Source: Pseudoramibacter fermentans (GTDB lineage Bacteria > Bacillota > Clostridia > Eubacteriales > Eubacteriaceae). Taken from it: a stretch of 64,000 bases of DNA. This document shows, in pieces, positions 27,346 to 34,776 of the stretch. A program made the position numbers and the translations under genes. The notes under the pieces are model-generated. The model was not told the origin of the DNA and did not search any database. It saw only the letters and a list, made by a program, of their open reading frames with translations. Numbering within the stretch: position 1 is the first letter of the stretch; each line of letters opens with the position of its first letter. The stretch is from positions 124,001 through 188,000 of the forward strand of contig VOGB01000005.1 of NCBI GenBank assembly GCA_009493725.1, in the 5' to 3' direction.

Positions 27346-27385
27346 ATTATAGAACCATAAGTTACTCAAGTCAATAATGAGTTAC
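27346..27385 (-). promoter_or_regulatory. Promoter of wall protein 2 with GTAACT direct repeats
   Basis: TTGACT (27374-27369), 17-base spacer, TATAAT (27351-27346). GTAACT occurs at 27385-27380 and again at 27365-27360, two turns apart and flanking the -35. The same arrangement precedes wall protein 3. Confidence 0.8.
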
Positions 27386-27415
27386 CATTTCATTTATGCT
27401 CTGACGCTTCTACAT

Positions 27416-27465
27416 AAAAATAGACGCGCTGCTTCAATCTAATTTGATTAAAGAAACACGTCTTA
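27416..27465 (-). terminator. Terminator after wall protein 3, duplicated element copy B
   Basis: Nearly the same sequence as 25511-25560: GACGCGCTGCTTCAATCT on one arm and GATTAAAGAAACACGTCTT on the other. It indicates that gene and terminator were duplicated together. Confidence 0.75.
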
Positions 27466-27503
27466 TGTTTTACTTCTTGATCTTATTTAGTACATACGAT
27501 CAC

Positions 27504-28919
27504 TTATCTCCGCAAAGCTCTCTTTTCTTTTCTCGTCTTAAAGATGCCGACTCCCGCTGCGCCGCCGATGCCAGCAATCAGGGCGAGAATTTCGGGCAAA
27601 GCGTCCGTCGTATCGCCGGTTTTGGGCGCCGCACTCGTCACCGTAGCCGTCTTCGCGTTGCCGAGAACCGCTGTCAGTTTCTTCGCCACCGTCGAACCCT
27701 TTTGCGCGGTATTATCCTTACCGTTTTCCTTCTGATCGCTCTTCTGCGCTTTCGCGACCGCGTCGTCAAGGCCGAAATAGTCGTAGGCCCCTTTCAGATG
27801 ACTCTGGACGTAGGCTTGATCGGCCTTCGACAGGCTGAGGTATTCCTTCGCCAGCTGATCCATACTCTGAGAGGTCGGATTGGCCGCCGCTTCGGCAAAA
27901 TCGGCGAGGAAATTCTTCAGCGCATCCGACTGCTTGCTCTTGTTAGCATCGTCGATCGATTTTTCGATCAATGACTTCGCACCGGATTTGATCTTGTCCG
28001 GATCCAAGTTGTTGACAATGGCCTTTTTCTCCGGCGATAATTGGTTGTACTGCTTGAAAAAAGCATTCCAATCCGGATCAGCATCGCTATCGAGAATGTC
28101 AAGCACGGGTTTGATTTGGGCGTCGCTTTCGATCACTTCCTGAATCAACAGGTTTTGATCTGGATCGGTGTACATCCACATATACTCTTGAAGTCTCGGG
28201 CTGAGCTGACTGTAGGCCTTCAGCGCTGCCTCTGCCCCTTCCGGTGTGGAGGTATCGATGGTCTTCATCTTATTGCGGAAAGCGACGCATTCTGGACTAT
28301 TAAACATGTTGTCAAAGTAAGCTTCGACCGCTTTCGTCACTTTATTTGCCTGGTTGAGTCGATCGGTATAACCATGATTTTTAATGAAGTCCTCGCTGAT
28401 CTTCGAAAGGTCCGGAGAATAACCCTCGGTGCGATCGTATAAATCAAATAAATTGTACTGTGATAAATTATTTAAATCGATCTCTGTTGTCCCCTGAATA
28501 TAATCGTCTAGGGTCTTAACATAACCCTTTTCGGTTTCAGAGAGCTGGCTGGACGCATTGGTTTTCCCTTGGTCGCCAGCAGTTTCGTTCTTCGCGTCGG
28601 TGTTTGTATTGTCCGCCTGATTATCGCTGGTGCTGTCTTTGGTTGTCTTTTCGTCTGATGTATTCGAATCCTTATTAGTGGTATCGTTCTTCGTTTCGCC
28701 GCTAGTTGTTTCGGATTTTGTGGTATCTTGTTTAGCTTCTTTTTTAGTATCTTCTAACGCCTTGTCCGTCGTTTTGACATCGCTGGCCGTATCGGTCGTT
28801 TCGGTGTTTGTATTTTCTGCTTCTGTCGCCTTAACCGGGGAGGCAAATGCGGTAACTGGCGCACCAACTGCGCTTGCCGCGACAACGCCTGTTAAGATTT
28901 TTAATAATTTCGATTTCAT
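27504..28919 (-). CDS. Wall-anchored protein 3, paralog of wall protein 2
   Basis: A 471-residue secreted protein with signal peptide MKSKLLKILTGVVAASAVGA and cleavage near TAFA-SP. A Thr/Asp/Lys-rich spacer runs to about residue 125, followed by a helical region with LAKEYLSLSKADQAYVQSHL, and the C-terminus has SAAPKTGDTTDAL, a hydrophobic stretch and TRKEKRALRR. APKTGD replaces LPXTG. It is shorter and more GC-rich than wall protein 2, so the paralogs have diverged in composition. The start has AAGGAGACATT. The helical part has no recognised family; a wall-associated structural or binding role is inferred. Confidence 0.8.
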   Translation of the reverse strand: MKSKLLKILTGVVAASAVGAPVTAFASPVKATEAENTNTETTDTASDVKTTDKALEDTKKEAKQDTTKSETTSGETKNDTTNKDSNTSDEKTTKDSTSDNQADNTNTDAKNETAGDQGKTNASSQLSETEKGYVKTLDDYIQGTTEIDLNNLSQYNLFDLYDRTEGYSPDLSKISEDFIKNHGYTDRLNQANKVTKAVEAYFDNMFNSPECVAFRNKMKTIDTSTPEGAEAALKAYSQLSPRLQEYMWMYTDPDQNLLIQEVIESDAQIKPVLDILDSDADPDWNAFFKQYNQLSPEKKAIVNNLDPDKIKSGAKSLIEKSIDDANKSKQSDALKNFLADFAEAAANPTSQSMDQLAKEYLSLSKADQAYVQSHLKGAYDYFGLDDAVAKAQKSDQKENGKDNTAQKGSTVAKKLTAVLGNAKTATVTSAAPKTGDTTDALPEILALIAGIGGAAGVGIFKTRKEKRALRR

Positions 28920-28977
28920 AATGTCTCCTTACAGAAAGTAACCCTATATTTTAATTTACAGGTTATTAGTTAGTTCT

Positions 28978-29017
28978 ATTATAAAGCAATAAGTTACGCA
29001 AGTCAATCTGAAGTTAT
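28978..29017 (-). promoter_or_regulatory. Promoter of wall protein 3 with repeated TAACT motif
   Basis: TTGACT (29006-29001), 17-base spacer, TATAAT (28983-28978). GTAACT at 28997-28992 and ATAACT at 29017-29012 repeat the 20-base spacing seen for wall protein 2. Confidence 0.8.
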
Positions 29018-29047
29018 CCCTTTGACAGCCCCTATGCCGATCAGTAC

Positions 29048-29076
29048 AAAAAAGACCCGCTCAAATTGAGCAGGTC
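29048..29076 (-). terminator. Terminator of the purF-dapF-dapL operon
   Basis: On the minus strand GACCTGCTC / GAGCGGGTC with a short loop is followed by TTTTTT. Confidence 0.85.
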
Positions 29077-29104
29077 GGTTTTGAAAATTTAAGATGATTT
29101 TCGC

Positions 29105-30286
29105 TTATTTCAGCAATTCCACCAAGCGTCTGGCCGCTTCCTTCGTGTCATCCGGATCGCCGAACATCGAGAAACGGAAATAGCCTTCGCCGCAGTCACC
29201 GAAGCCTTCGCCTGGTGTGCCAACGATCTGTGCTTCGTTGAGCAGCTTGTCGAAGAACGTCCAGCTGTCCATGCCGTCCGGGCAGGCCATCCAGATGTAC
29301 GGCGAGTTCTTGCCGCCGCAGTACCACAGACCTAATTCGTCGAGGGCCGCCATCACGACTTTCGCGTTGTTGCGGTAGACGTCGATGTTTTCCTGAATCT
29401 GTTTCTGGCCTTCCGGCGTAAAGACCGCTGCTGCACCCTTCTGAATGATGTAGGAGACCCCGTTGGAACGTGTGGTCCGGTTGCGCACCCACATCGCGTT
29501 CAGGTTCATGCCTTCCCGTTCGAGCTCTTTGCCGATCACCGTGTAGCCGCAGCGCGTCCCGGTGAAGCCCGCCGTCTTCGAGAACGAGCAAATTTCAATG
29601 GCGCAGGTCCGCGCACCCGGAATTTCGAAAATGCTGTGGGGCAGTTCCGGATCGGCGATAAAGCATTCATAAGCCGCGTCGAAAATGATCACCGAATTGT
29701 GGGCGTTCGCGTAATCGACCCACGCTTTGAGCTGTTCTTTGTTGAACACCGCACCGGTCGGGTTGTTCGGTGAGCAGATGTAGATCAGATCCGCGTTGAG
29801 ATCGTCCGTCGGCATCGGCAGGAAGCCGTTGTCCCGTGAAGAAGGCAGGTGGATGATTTCGCGGCCTTCCATGACGTTGGCATCAACGTACGCCGGGTAC
29901 GCCGGTTCCATGACGAGGGCCGAATTCTTCTTGTCGAACAGGTTCAGGATGTGGCTGAGTTCGTCGCTGGCACCGCTGGACACGAAAATTTCGCTGACGT
30001 CCAGATCGACGCCCCGTTCCTTGTAGTGGCCCTGAATCGCTTCTCTTAAGAAATCCGCGCCGACTTCCGGCAGGTAGCCGTGGAACGTTTCTTTCTTGGA
30101 CTGATCATCGACCCCTTCGTGAAGCGCCTTGATGACCACATCTGCCAGTGGCAGGGTGACGTCGCCGATGCCCATTTTGTAGAGCTTCGCGTCCGGGTGA
30201 TCCTTTGTGTACGCGCTGACCTTCTGGTCGATGTTGTAGAACAGATAGGACGAGACGAGCTCGTCGTAATGGTGATTTGGAATCAT
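29105..30286 (-). CDS. dapL: LL-diaminopimelate aminotransferase
   Basis: A 393-residue class I/II PLP aminotransferase making LL-diaminopimelate directly from tetrahydrodipicolinate for lysine and peptidoglycan. YKMGIGDVTLPL, FVSSGASDELSHI, CSPNNPTGAVF, FDAAYECFI and the PLP-lysine segment SFSKTAGFTGTRCG (Lys237) fit DapL. The start codon overlaps the dapF stop (ATGA), so the pair is translationally coupled. Adjacent dapF supplies the next step (LL to meso), which strongly supports the assignment. The short aminotransferase route is typical of many anaerobes. Confidence 0.95.
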   Translation of the reverse strand: MIPNHHYDELVSSYLFYNIDQKVSAYTKDHPDAKLYKMGIGDVTLPLADVVIKALHEGVDDQSKKETFHGYLPEVGADFLREAIQGHYKERGVDLDVSEIFVSSGASDELSHILNLFDKKNSALVMEPAYPAYVDANVMEGREIIHLPSSRDNGFLPMPTDDLNADLIYICSPNNPTGAVFNKEQLKAWVDYANAHNSVIIFDAAYECFIADPELPHSIFEIPGARTCAIEICSFSKTAGFTGTRCGYTVIGKELEREGMNLNAMWVRNRTTRSNGVSYIIQKGAAAVFTPEGQKQIQENIDVYRNNAKVVMAALDELGLWYCGGKNSPYIWMACPDGMDSWTFFDKLLNEAQIVGTPGEGFGDCGEGYFRFSMFGDPDDTKEAARRLVELLK

Positions 30287-31083
30287 AATGTTACCTCTCC
30301 TTTGTAAACTGTTGTCGCCGGGCCAGTCATGATCGCCGCCCCGTCGTCTGTGATTTTGATGTGCAGGTCGCCGCCGTCGAGGGTGACCGTGACGTCTTCA
30401 TTCTTCGGGCAGAAGCCTTCGGCAACTGCAGCCGCCGTCGACGCGCAGGCGCCGGTGCCGCAGGCCAGCGTGACACCGCTGCCCCGTTCCCAAACGCGCA
30501 TTCTTAAGTGATGATCGTCAATCACCTGAACGAATTCGGTGTTGACACCGCCCGGGAAAGCCTGGTGTTTTTCAACCTTCGGCCCTAACGTCGTCAGCGG
30601 CGCCTTTTCGCCGTCTTCGACGAAAATCACCGCGTGGGGGTTGCCCACTGAAACGGGCCGGCAGGTCACCGATTCGCCGTCCACGTCCAGTGTCTTCGGA
30701 TCGGACACGTCGACGTGGCCCATGTTGACCGTTGCGCCGACAGCCACGCCGTCTTTGACAATCAAATCCAATTTCTTGATGCCGGACAAGGTGTCGATCA
30801 AAAGGTGGGTCTTGTCGGTGTAGCCGTGATCGTACACGTATTTGCCGACGCAGCGGATCCCGTTGCCGCACATTTTCGCTTCACTGCCGTCCGCGTTGAA
30901 AATCCGCATCTTAAAATCCGCCTGTTCCGACGGCGTAATCCAGATCATCCCGTCAGAGCCCGCGCCGAAATGGCGTTCAGACAGCCGGATTGACAGCGCC
31001 GGCGCGTCGAAATGATCCGGGTCGTCGTAGACGTAAAGATAGTCGTTGCCAAGACCTTCCATTTTTGTAAATGTAAATAACAT
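30283..31083 (-). CDS. dapF: Diaminopimelate epimerase
   Basis: A 266-residue cofactor-free epimerase converting LL- to meso-diaminopimelate. The two catalytic cysteines are seen in KMCGNGIRCVG (Cys72) and LACGTGACAST (Cys208). FTKMEGLGNDYL and SVGNPHAVIFV are further family signatures. The length is standard. It follows purF by 13 bases and overlaps dapL by four. A purine gene in front of lysine genes is unusual, but spacing argues for one transcript. Confidence 0.96.
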   Translation of the reverse strand: MLFTFTKMEGLGNDYLYVYDDPDHFDAPALSIRLSERHFGAGSDGMIWITPSEQADFKMRIFNADGSEAKMCGNGIRCVGKYVYDHGYTDKTHLLIDTLSGIKKLDLIVKDGVAVGATVNMGHVDVSDPKTLDVDGESVTCRPVSVGNPHAVIFVEDGEKAPLTTLGPKVEKHQAFPGGVNTEFVQVIDDHHLRMRVWERGSGVTLACGTGACASTAAAVAEGFCPKNEDVTVTLDGGDLHIKITDDGAAIMTGPATTVYKGEVTL

Positions 31084-31096
31084 ACTGTACTCCTGA

Positions 31097-32533
31097 TTAT
31101 TGTTTACTCTTTTTCTTGCGCTGGGACAACGGCGTCGAGAATCGGTCCTTCCGGTAATGCGCCGAAACCTCAGTCGCGTAGTGCCCGTCGAAGCAGCCGG
31201 CGCAATAGCCGAGCTTCGGTGAGAGGACTTTCAAATCCTCGATCGGCAGGTAGCCCAGGGAATCCGCGCCGATCAGCTCGCAGATTTCATCGACGCTGTG
31301 GTGCGCCGCGATCAAATTGTCTTCGCTGTCAATGTCCACGCCGTAATAGCACGGGTGCAGGAACGGCGGTGCCGAAATGCGCATGTGCACCTCGGTCGCG
31401 CCGGCGTCCCGCATCATCGTCACCAGCCGTCTAGACGTCGTCCCGCGGACGATGGAGTCGTCGACCAGCACCACGCGCTTGCCCTTGACGATCGACGAGA
31501 TCGGGTTCAGCTTGATGTGGACCTGATTGTCCCGTTCCCGCTGACCCGGCGAGATGAAGGTGCGGGCGATGTATTTATTCTTGATCATCCCGATGCTGTA
31601 GGGGATCCCCGATTCCTGAGCGAAGCCAATGGCCGCGTTGAGCCCGGAATCAGGCACGCCGATGACCGCGTCCGCGTCAACCGGATGCGCCTTGGCCAGG
31701 GCCCGCCCCGCGCGGACCCGCGCTTCGTGAATCGGAATGCCGTCGATGACGGAATCCGGGCGGGCGAAGTAAATCTGTTCGAAAATGCAGCTCTGGCGGG
31801 GCACCTTGCCGCAGTGTTCCCGGCGGGACACGATTTCGCCGTCGGTGTTGAACACGAGCATTTCACCCGGTTCCAGATCGCGGATGAATTCGGCACCCAC
31901 CGCCTGCAGCGCGCAGCTTTCCGAGGCCACGATGTACGTGCCGTCCTTCGTTTTCCCGTAGCACAGCGGCCGGTAGCCGTAGGGGTCGCGCACCGCCATC
32001 AGCTTCGCGGCCGACATGACGACGAGGGAATAGGCACCCTCGATTTCGTCCATCGCCTGACTGACGGCGTCTTCGATGGAACCACAGTGCAGCCGCTTGC
32101 CGGTGATGATGTAGGCAATGGTTTCGGTGTCGCTGGTGGTGTGGAAAATCGCCCCGTTCAGCTCCAGACGATCCCGCAGCTTGTCGGAATTGGTCAAATT
32201 GCCGTTGTGAGCCAGCGCGAGCTTGCCCTTTTGGTGGTTGACCTCAATGGGCTGACAATTCGCCCGGGTCTTTTCCCCGGTCGTCGAGTACCGGACGTGT
32301 CCCACCGCCATCGTGCTCTCCGGCAGCCGATCGAGATCCTCCTTGGAAAAAACGTCGCCGACGAGCCCGAGATCCTTATGGGAATAGAACAGGCCGTCGT
32401 CGTCGACGACAATGCCGCAGCTTTCCTGACCCCGATGCTGAAGGGCATACAATCCGTAATACGTGAGCCGCGCCAAGTCCCTCCGTTCACGGCTGATCGC
32501 GCCAAACACACCACATTCTTCGTGAATAGACAT
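31097..32533 (-). CDS. purF: Amidophosphoribosyltransferase
   Basis: A 478-residue enzyme for the first step of purine synthesis (PRPP plus glutamine to phosphoribosylamine). The N-terminal six residues MSIHEE form a short propeptide before Cys7, the Ntn glutaminase nucleophile. VGHVRYSTTG and AHNGNLTN belong to the glutaminase domain, and VVLVDDSIVRGTT is the PRPP site. Cysteines in CIFEQIYFARPDS, PPFLHPCYYG and GYCAGCFDGHY correspond to the iron-sulfur type of Bacillus. The start follows GAGGTAAGA. It is not next to other pur genes but heads a unit with dapF and dapL. A leader hairpin upstream may regulate it. Confidence 0.96.
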   Translation of the reverse strand: MSIHEECGVFGAISRERRDLARLTYYGLYALQHRGQESCGIVVDDDGLFYSHKDLGLVGDVFSKEDLDRLPESTMAVGHVRYSTTGEKTRANCQPIEVNHQKGKLALAHNGNLTNSDKLRDRLELNGAIFHTTSDTETIAYIITGKRLHCGSIEDAVSQAMDEIEGAYSLVVMSAAKLMAVRDPYGYRPLCYGKTKDGTYIVASESCALQAVGAEFIRDLEPGEMLVFNTDGEIVSRREHCGKVPRQSCIFEQIYFARPDSVIDGIPIHEARVRAGRALAKAHPVDADAVIGVPDSGLNAAIGFAQESGIPYSIGMIKNKYIARTFISPGQRERDNQVHIKLNPISSIVKGKRVVLVDDSIVRGTTSRRLVTMMRDAGATEVHMRISAPPFLHPCYYGVDIDSEDNLIAAHHSVDEICELIGADSLGYLPIEDLKVLSPKLGYCAGCFDGHYATEVSAHYRKDRFSTPLSQRKKKSKQ

Positions 32534-32613
32534 TCTTACCTCACAATGCTTTAGTTAATTCTGCAAATATTCTATTAAACGATCGTTTTCTCTCATCATA
32601 ACCTTGTAGACAG

Positions 32614-32661
32614 AAAAAAGCAATGCGCAGGGAAAAAACATCCAAAAACGCCATTGCTTTT
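32614..32661 (-). promoter_or_regulatory. Terminator-like hairpin at the 5' end of the purF leader
   Basis: On the minus strand AAAAGCAATGGCG pairs with CGCATTGCTTTT (one bulge) and is followed by a T-run. It starts only a few bases after the predicted transcription start, which fits an attenuator. No purine riboswitch core is recognised. Confidence 0.5.
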
Positions 32662-32670
32662 GCCGGCTTT

Positions 32671-32700
32671 ATCTTACTTCACGACCTTCCTTTTTGTCAA
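32671..32700 (-). promoter_or_regulatory. purF promoter
   Basis: TTGACA (32700-32695), 18-base spacer, TAAGAT (32676-32671). The 32534-32836 gap also holds the AT-rich region upstream of glnA, with a plausible TAAAAT -10 at 32792-32797. Confidence 0.7.
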
Positions 32701-32836
32701 TCCTTTTTTAAGGGACGGGCCCGCGCACGGTTAAATAATGCTTTCATTTGTAGGAATTCACTTTTTTATTTTTATTTTATTTATTTTATTGTAAAATATT
32801 TCTATTATCTAAAAATAATGAAAGGAAATCACATTT

Positions 32837-34060
32837 ATGATCTACGATCGATATTCAGCTGAAGAAGTCCGTCAATTTGTCGAAGAAGATGACGTCAAAT
32901 TCATCCGCCTCGCCTACACCGACATCTTCGGCCGCCAAAAGAATATCTCGCTGATGCCCTCCCAGCTCGAGCACGCCTTCAAGGACGGCATCGCGATCGA
33001 CGCTTCCGCCATCGAAGGCTTTGACCGGGACGTCCACTCGGATCTCTTCCTTGTCCCCGACCCGTCTACGCTGATGCTCTTTCCCTGGCGCCCCGAACAC
33101 GGCCGCGTCGTGCGGATGTTCTGCCAGATTCGGAACCCCGACGGAACGGTTTTCGAACACGATACCCGCAGCCTGCTGATTAAGGCCGTCGAAGACGCCC
33201 GGGCCGCCGGGCTGGAATTTTACTTCGGCACCGAAAAAGAATTCTACCTGTTCCGTCTCGACGAAAACGGCGATCCGACTCACACCCCGATCGACCAGGC
33301 CACCTACATGGATATCGCTCCGCTGGACCGCGGCGTCAACATCCGCCGAGAAATCTGCCTGACCCTCGAAGAAATGGGCATCAGCCCGACCGGCTCTCAC
33401 CACGAAGGCGGCCCTGGCCAGAACGAAGTCGACTTTAATTTTGCGGACGCCCTGACCGCCGCGGACAATGCCATCGCTTTCACCACCGCCGTCCAGGCCG
33501 TCGCCGTACAGAACGGCCTCTACGCCGATTTTGGGCCGAAGCCACTGAGTAACGAAGACGGCTCGAGCCAGCACATCAACATCTCGGTGCGCGCCGCTGA
33601 CGGACGGGACTGCCTCGAAAGCATGACCGCTGGCATTCTCGATCACATCCTCGATATGACCGCCTTTCTGAATCCGACCGAAGCCTCTTATCACAGACTG
33701 GGCCACCGGAAAGCGCCGAAATACATTTCCTGGGATTATCAGAACCGCTCTCAGCTGATCCGCGTCCCGGCCACGACCAACGAACGCTACCGCCGCGTCG
33801 AGCTGCGCTCGCCGGACAACGGCGCCAACCCTTACCTGGCGCTGACCCTGTTAATCTACGCTGGCATCGACGGCGTCGTCCGCGGTCTGAAGCTGCCTGA
33901 CCCGGTCAACGCGAACCTGTTCACCGCTGAACCCGAAATTCTCGATCAGCTGCAGACCCTGCCGGCCTCCCGCTCAGAAGCGACTGGCATCGCCCGCCAT
34001 TCATCATTCATTCAAGCTCACCTGCCCTCTTCATTAATCACCAAATTCTGTCATCGTTAG
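32837..34060 (+). CDS. glnA: Glutamine synthetase type I, short C-terminus
   Basis: A 407-residue GlnA making glutamine from glutamate and ammonia. EGFDRDVHSDLFLVPD, FGTEKEFYLF, GSHHEGGPGQNEVDF, SSQHINIS and RRVELRSPDNGANPYLA carry the metal, ATP and glutamate ligands. GSI proteins are usually about 440 residues; this one stops at LITKFCHR, lacking some 30 residues of the terminal helical tail that normally locks the two hexamer rings. The adenylylation loop of GSI-beta is absent. AAAGGA precedes the ATG. The next gene, an ANTAR regulator, starts ten bases later, an arrangement known from clostridial nitrogen control. Confidence 0.93.
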   Translation: MIYDRYSAEEVRQFVEEDDVKFIRLAYTDIFGRQKNISLMPSQLEHAFKDGIAIDASAIEGFDRDVHSDLFLVPDPSTLMLFPWRPEHGRVVRMFCQIRNPDGTVFEHDTRSLLIKAVEDARAAGLEFYFGTEKEFYLFRLDENGDPTHTPIDQATYMDIAPLDRGVNIRREICLTLEEMGISPTGSHHEGGPGQNEVDFNFADALTAADNAIAFTTAVQAVAVQNGLYADFGPKPLSNEDGSSQHINISVRAADGRDCLESMTAGILDHILDMTAFLNPTEASYHRLGHRKAPKYISWDYQNRSQLIRVPATTNERYRRVELRSPDNGANPYLALTLLIYAGIDGVVRGLKLPDPVNANLFTAEPEILDQLQTLPASRSEATGIARHSSFIQAHLPSSLITKFCHR

Positions 34061-34070
34061 GAGGCGGTCT

Positions 34071-34676
34071 ATGCGCATCACGCAAGCATCTCTGAACAAT
34101 CAACGCGTCTACCGCGTGCTGCTGATTTCCTCAGCGGAGCGCTTTAACACTGCCCTTCAGGCCCTGCTGCCCGAACGGCGCTACAGCCCGGTAACCATCG
34201 TCACTAACGCCGCAGCCGGGCGCCGAGCGCTCAACGACCAGCCCTACGATTTCGTCATGATCAATACGCCCCTTCCCGACGAATTCGGCTCAGAGCTGGC
34301 CATCCACCTCTCGCAGAACCGCGCCGTCGTGCCGCTGCTCTTTGTGGGCCGCGACCATATGGACGACATTCACAACCAAGTGGCGGAATACGGCGTCCTC
34401 ACGCTGCCCAAGCCGGCCACCGGCGAAAACGTGCGCCTCGGGCTCAGATGGATGGCCGCCTACCGGGAGCGGCTCCGCCGACTGGAGAAAAAATCCGTTT
34501 CCCTCGAAGATAAAATGAAGGAAATCCGGCTGGTCAACAAGGCGAAATGGCTGCTCATCGATCAAAAAAACATGAACGAAATGGACGCCCACCATTTTAT
34601 CGAAAAGCAGGCCATGAACCACAGCGTCTCCAAGGGCACTATCGCCGAGGCCATTTTGAAAAATCTATCGGTCTAA
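34071..34676 (+). CDS. ANTAR-domain antiterminator with degenerate receiver (NitR-like)
   Basis: A 201-residue protein with an N-terminal receiver-like domain (about 13-125), a coiled linker and a C-terminal ANTAR RNA-binding domain (about 145-200: EIRLVNKAKWLLIDQKNMNE, then AHHFIEKQAMNHSVSKGTIA). ANTAR proteins prevent termination by binding paired hexaloop hairpins in leader RNAs. The phospho-acceptor Asp is replaced: the strand reads FVMINTPLP with Asn65, and the acidic pair is SS, while the Lys in TLPKP remains. Phosphorylation is therefore unlikely and control may be by protein partner. AGGAGG overlaps the glnA stop, so it is coupled to glnA. Confidence 0.87.
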   Translation: MRITQASLNNQRVYRVLLISSAERFNTALQALLPERRYSPVTIVTNAAAGRRALNDQPYDFVMINTPLPDEFGSELAIHLSQNRAVVPLLFVGRDHMDDIHNQVAEYGVLTLPKPATGENVRLGLRWMAAYRERLRRLEKKSVSLEDKMKEIRLVNKAKWLLIDQKNMNEMDAHHFIEKQAMNHSVSKGTIAEAILKNLSV

Positions 34677-34734
34677 AACGCGATTTATTTTAATTACGTG
34701 CCATTATAAAATCATATTAAAAACTTTCCGCATC

Positions 34735-34775
34735 AAAAAAAGAGGTCCAACGCAAGGTTAGACCTCCTTTTTTTG
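34735..34775. terminator. Bidirectional terminator between ANTAR gene and hydrogenase
   Basis: AGAGGTC / GACCTC stem with extra pairing AAC/GTT and seven-base A and T runs. Confidence 0.85.
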
Positions 34776-34776
34776 T

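Noticed and set aside
32534..32836. ANTAR-type dual-hairpin leader before glnA
   Set aside because: The likely glnA -10 leaves only about 30 nt of leader and no paired hexaloop hairpins are visible.
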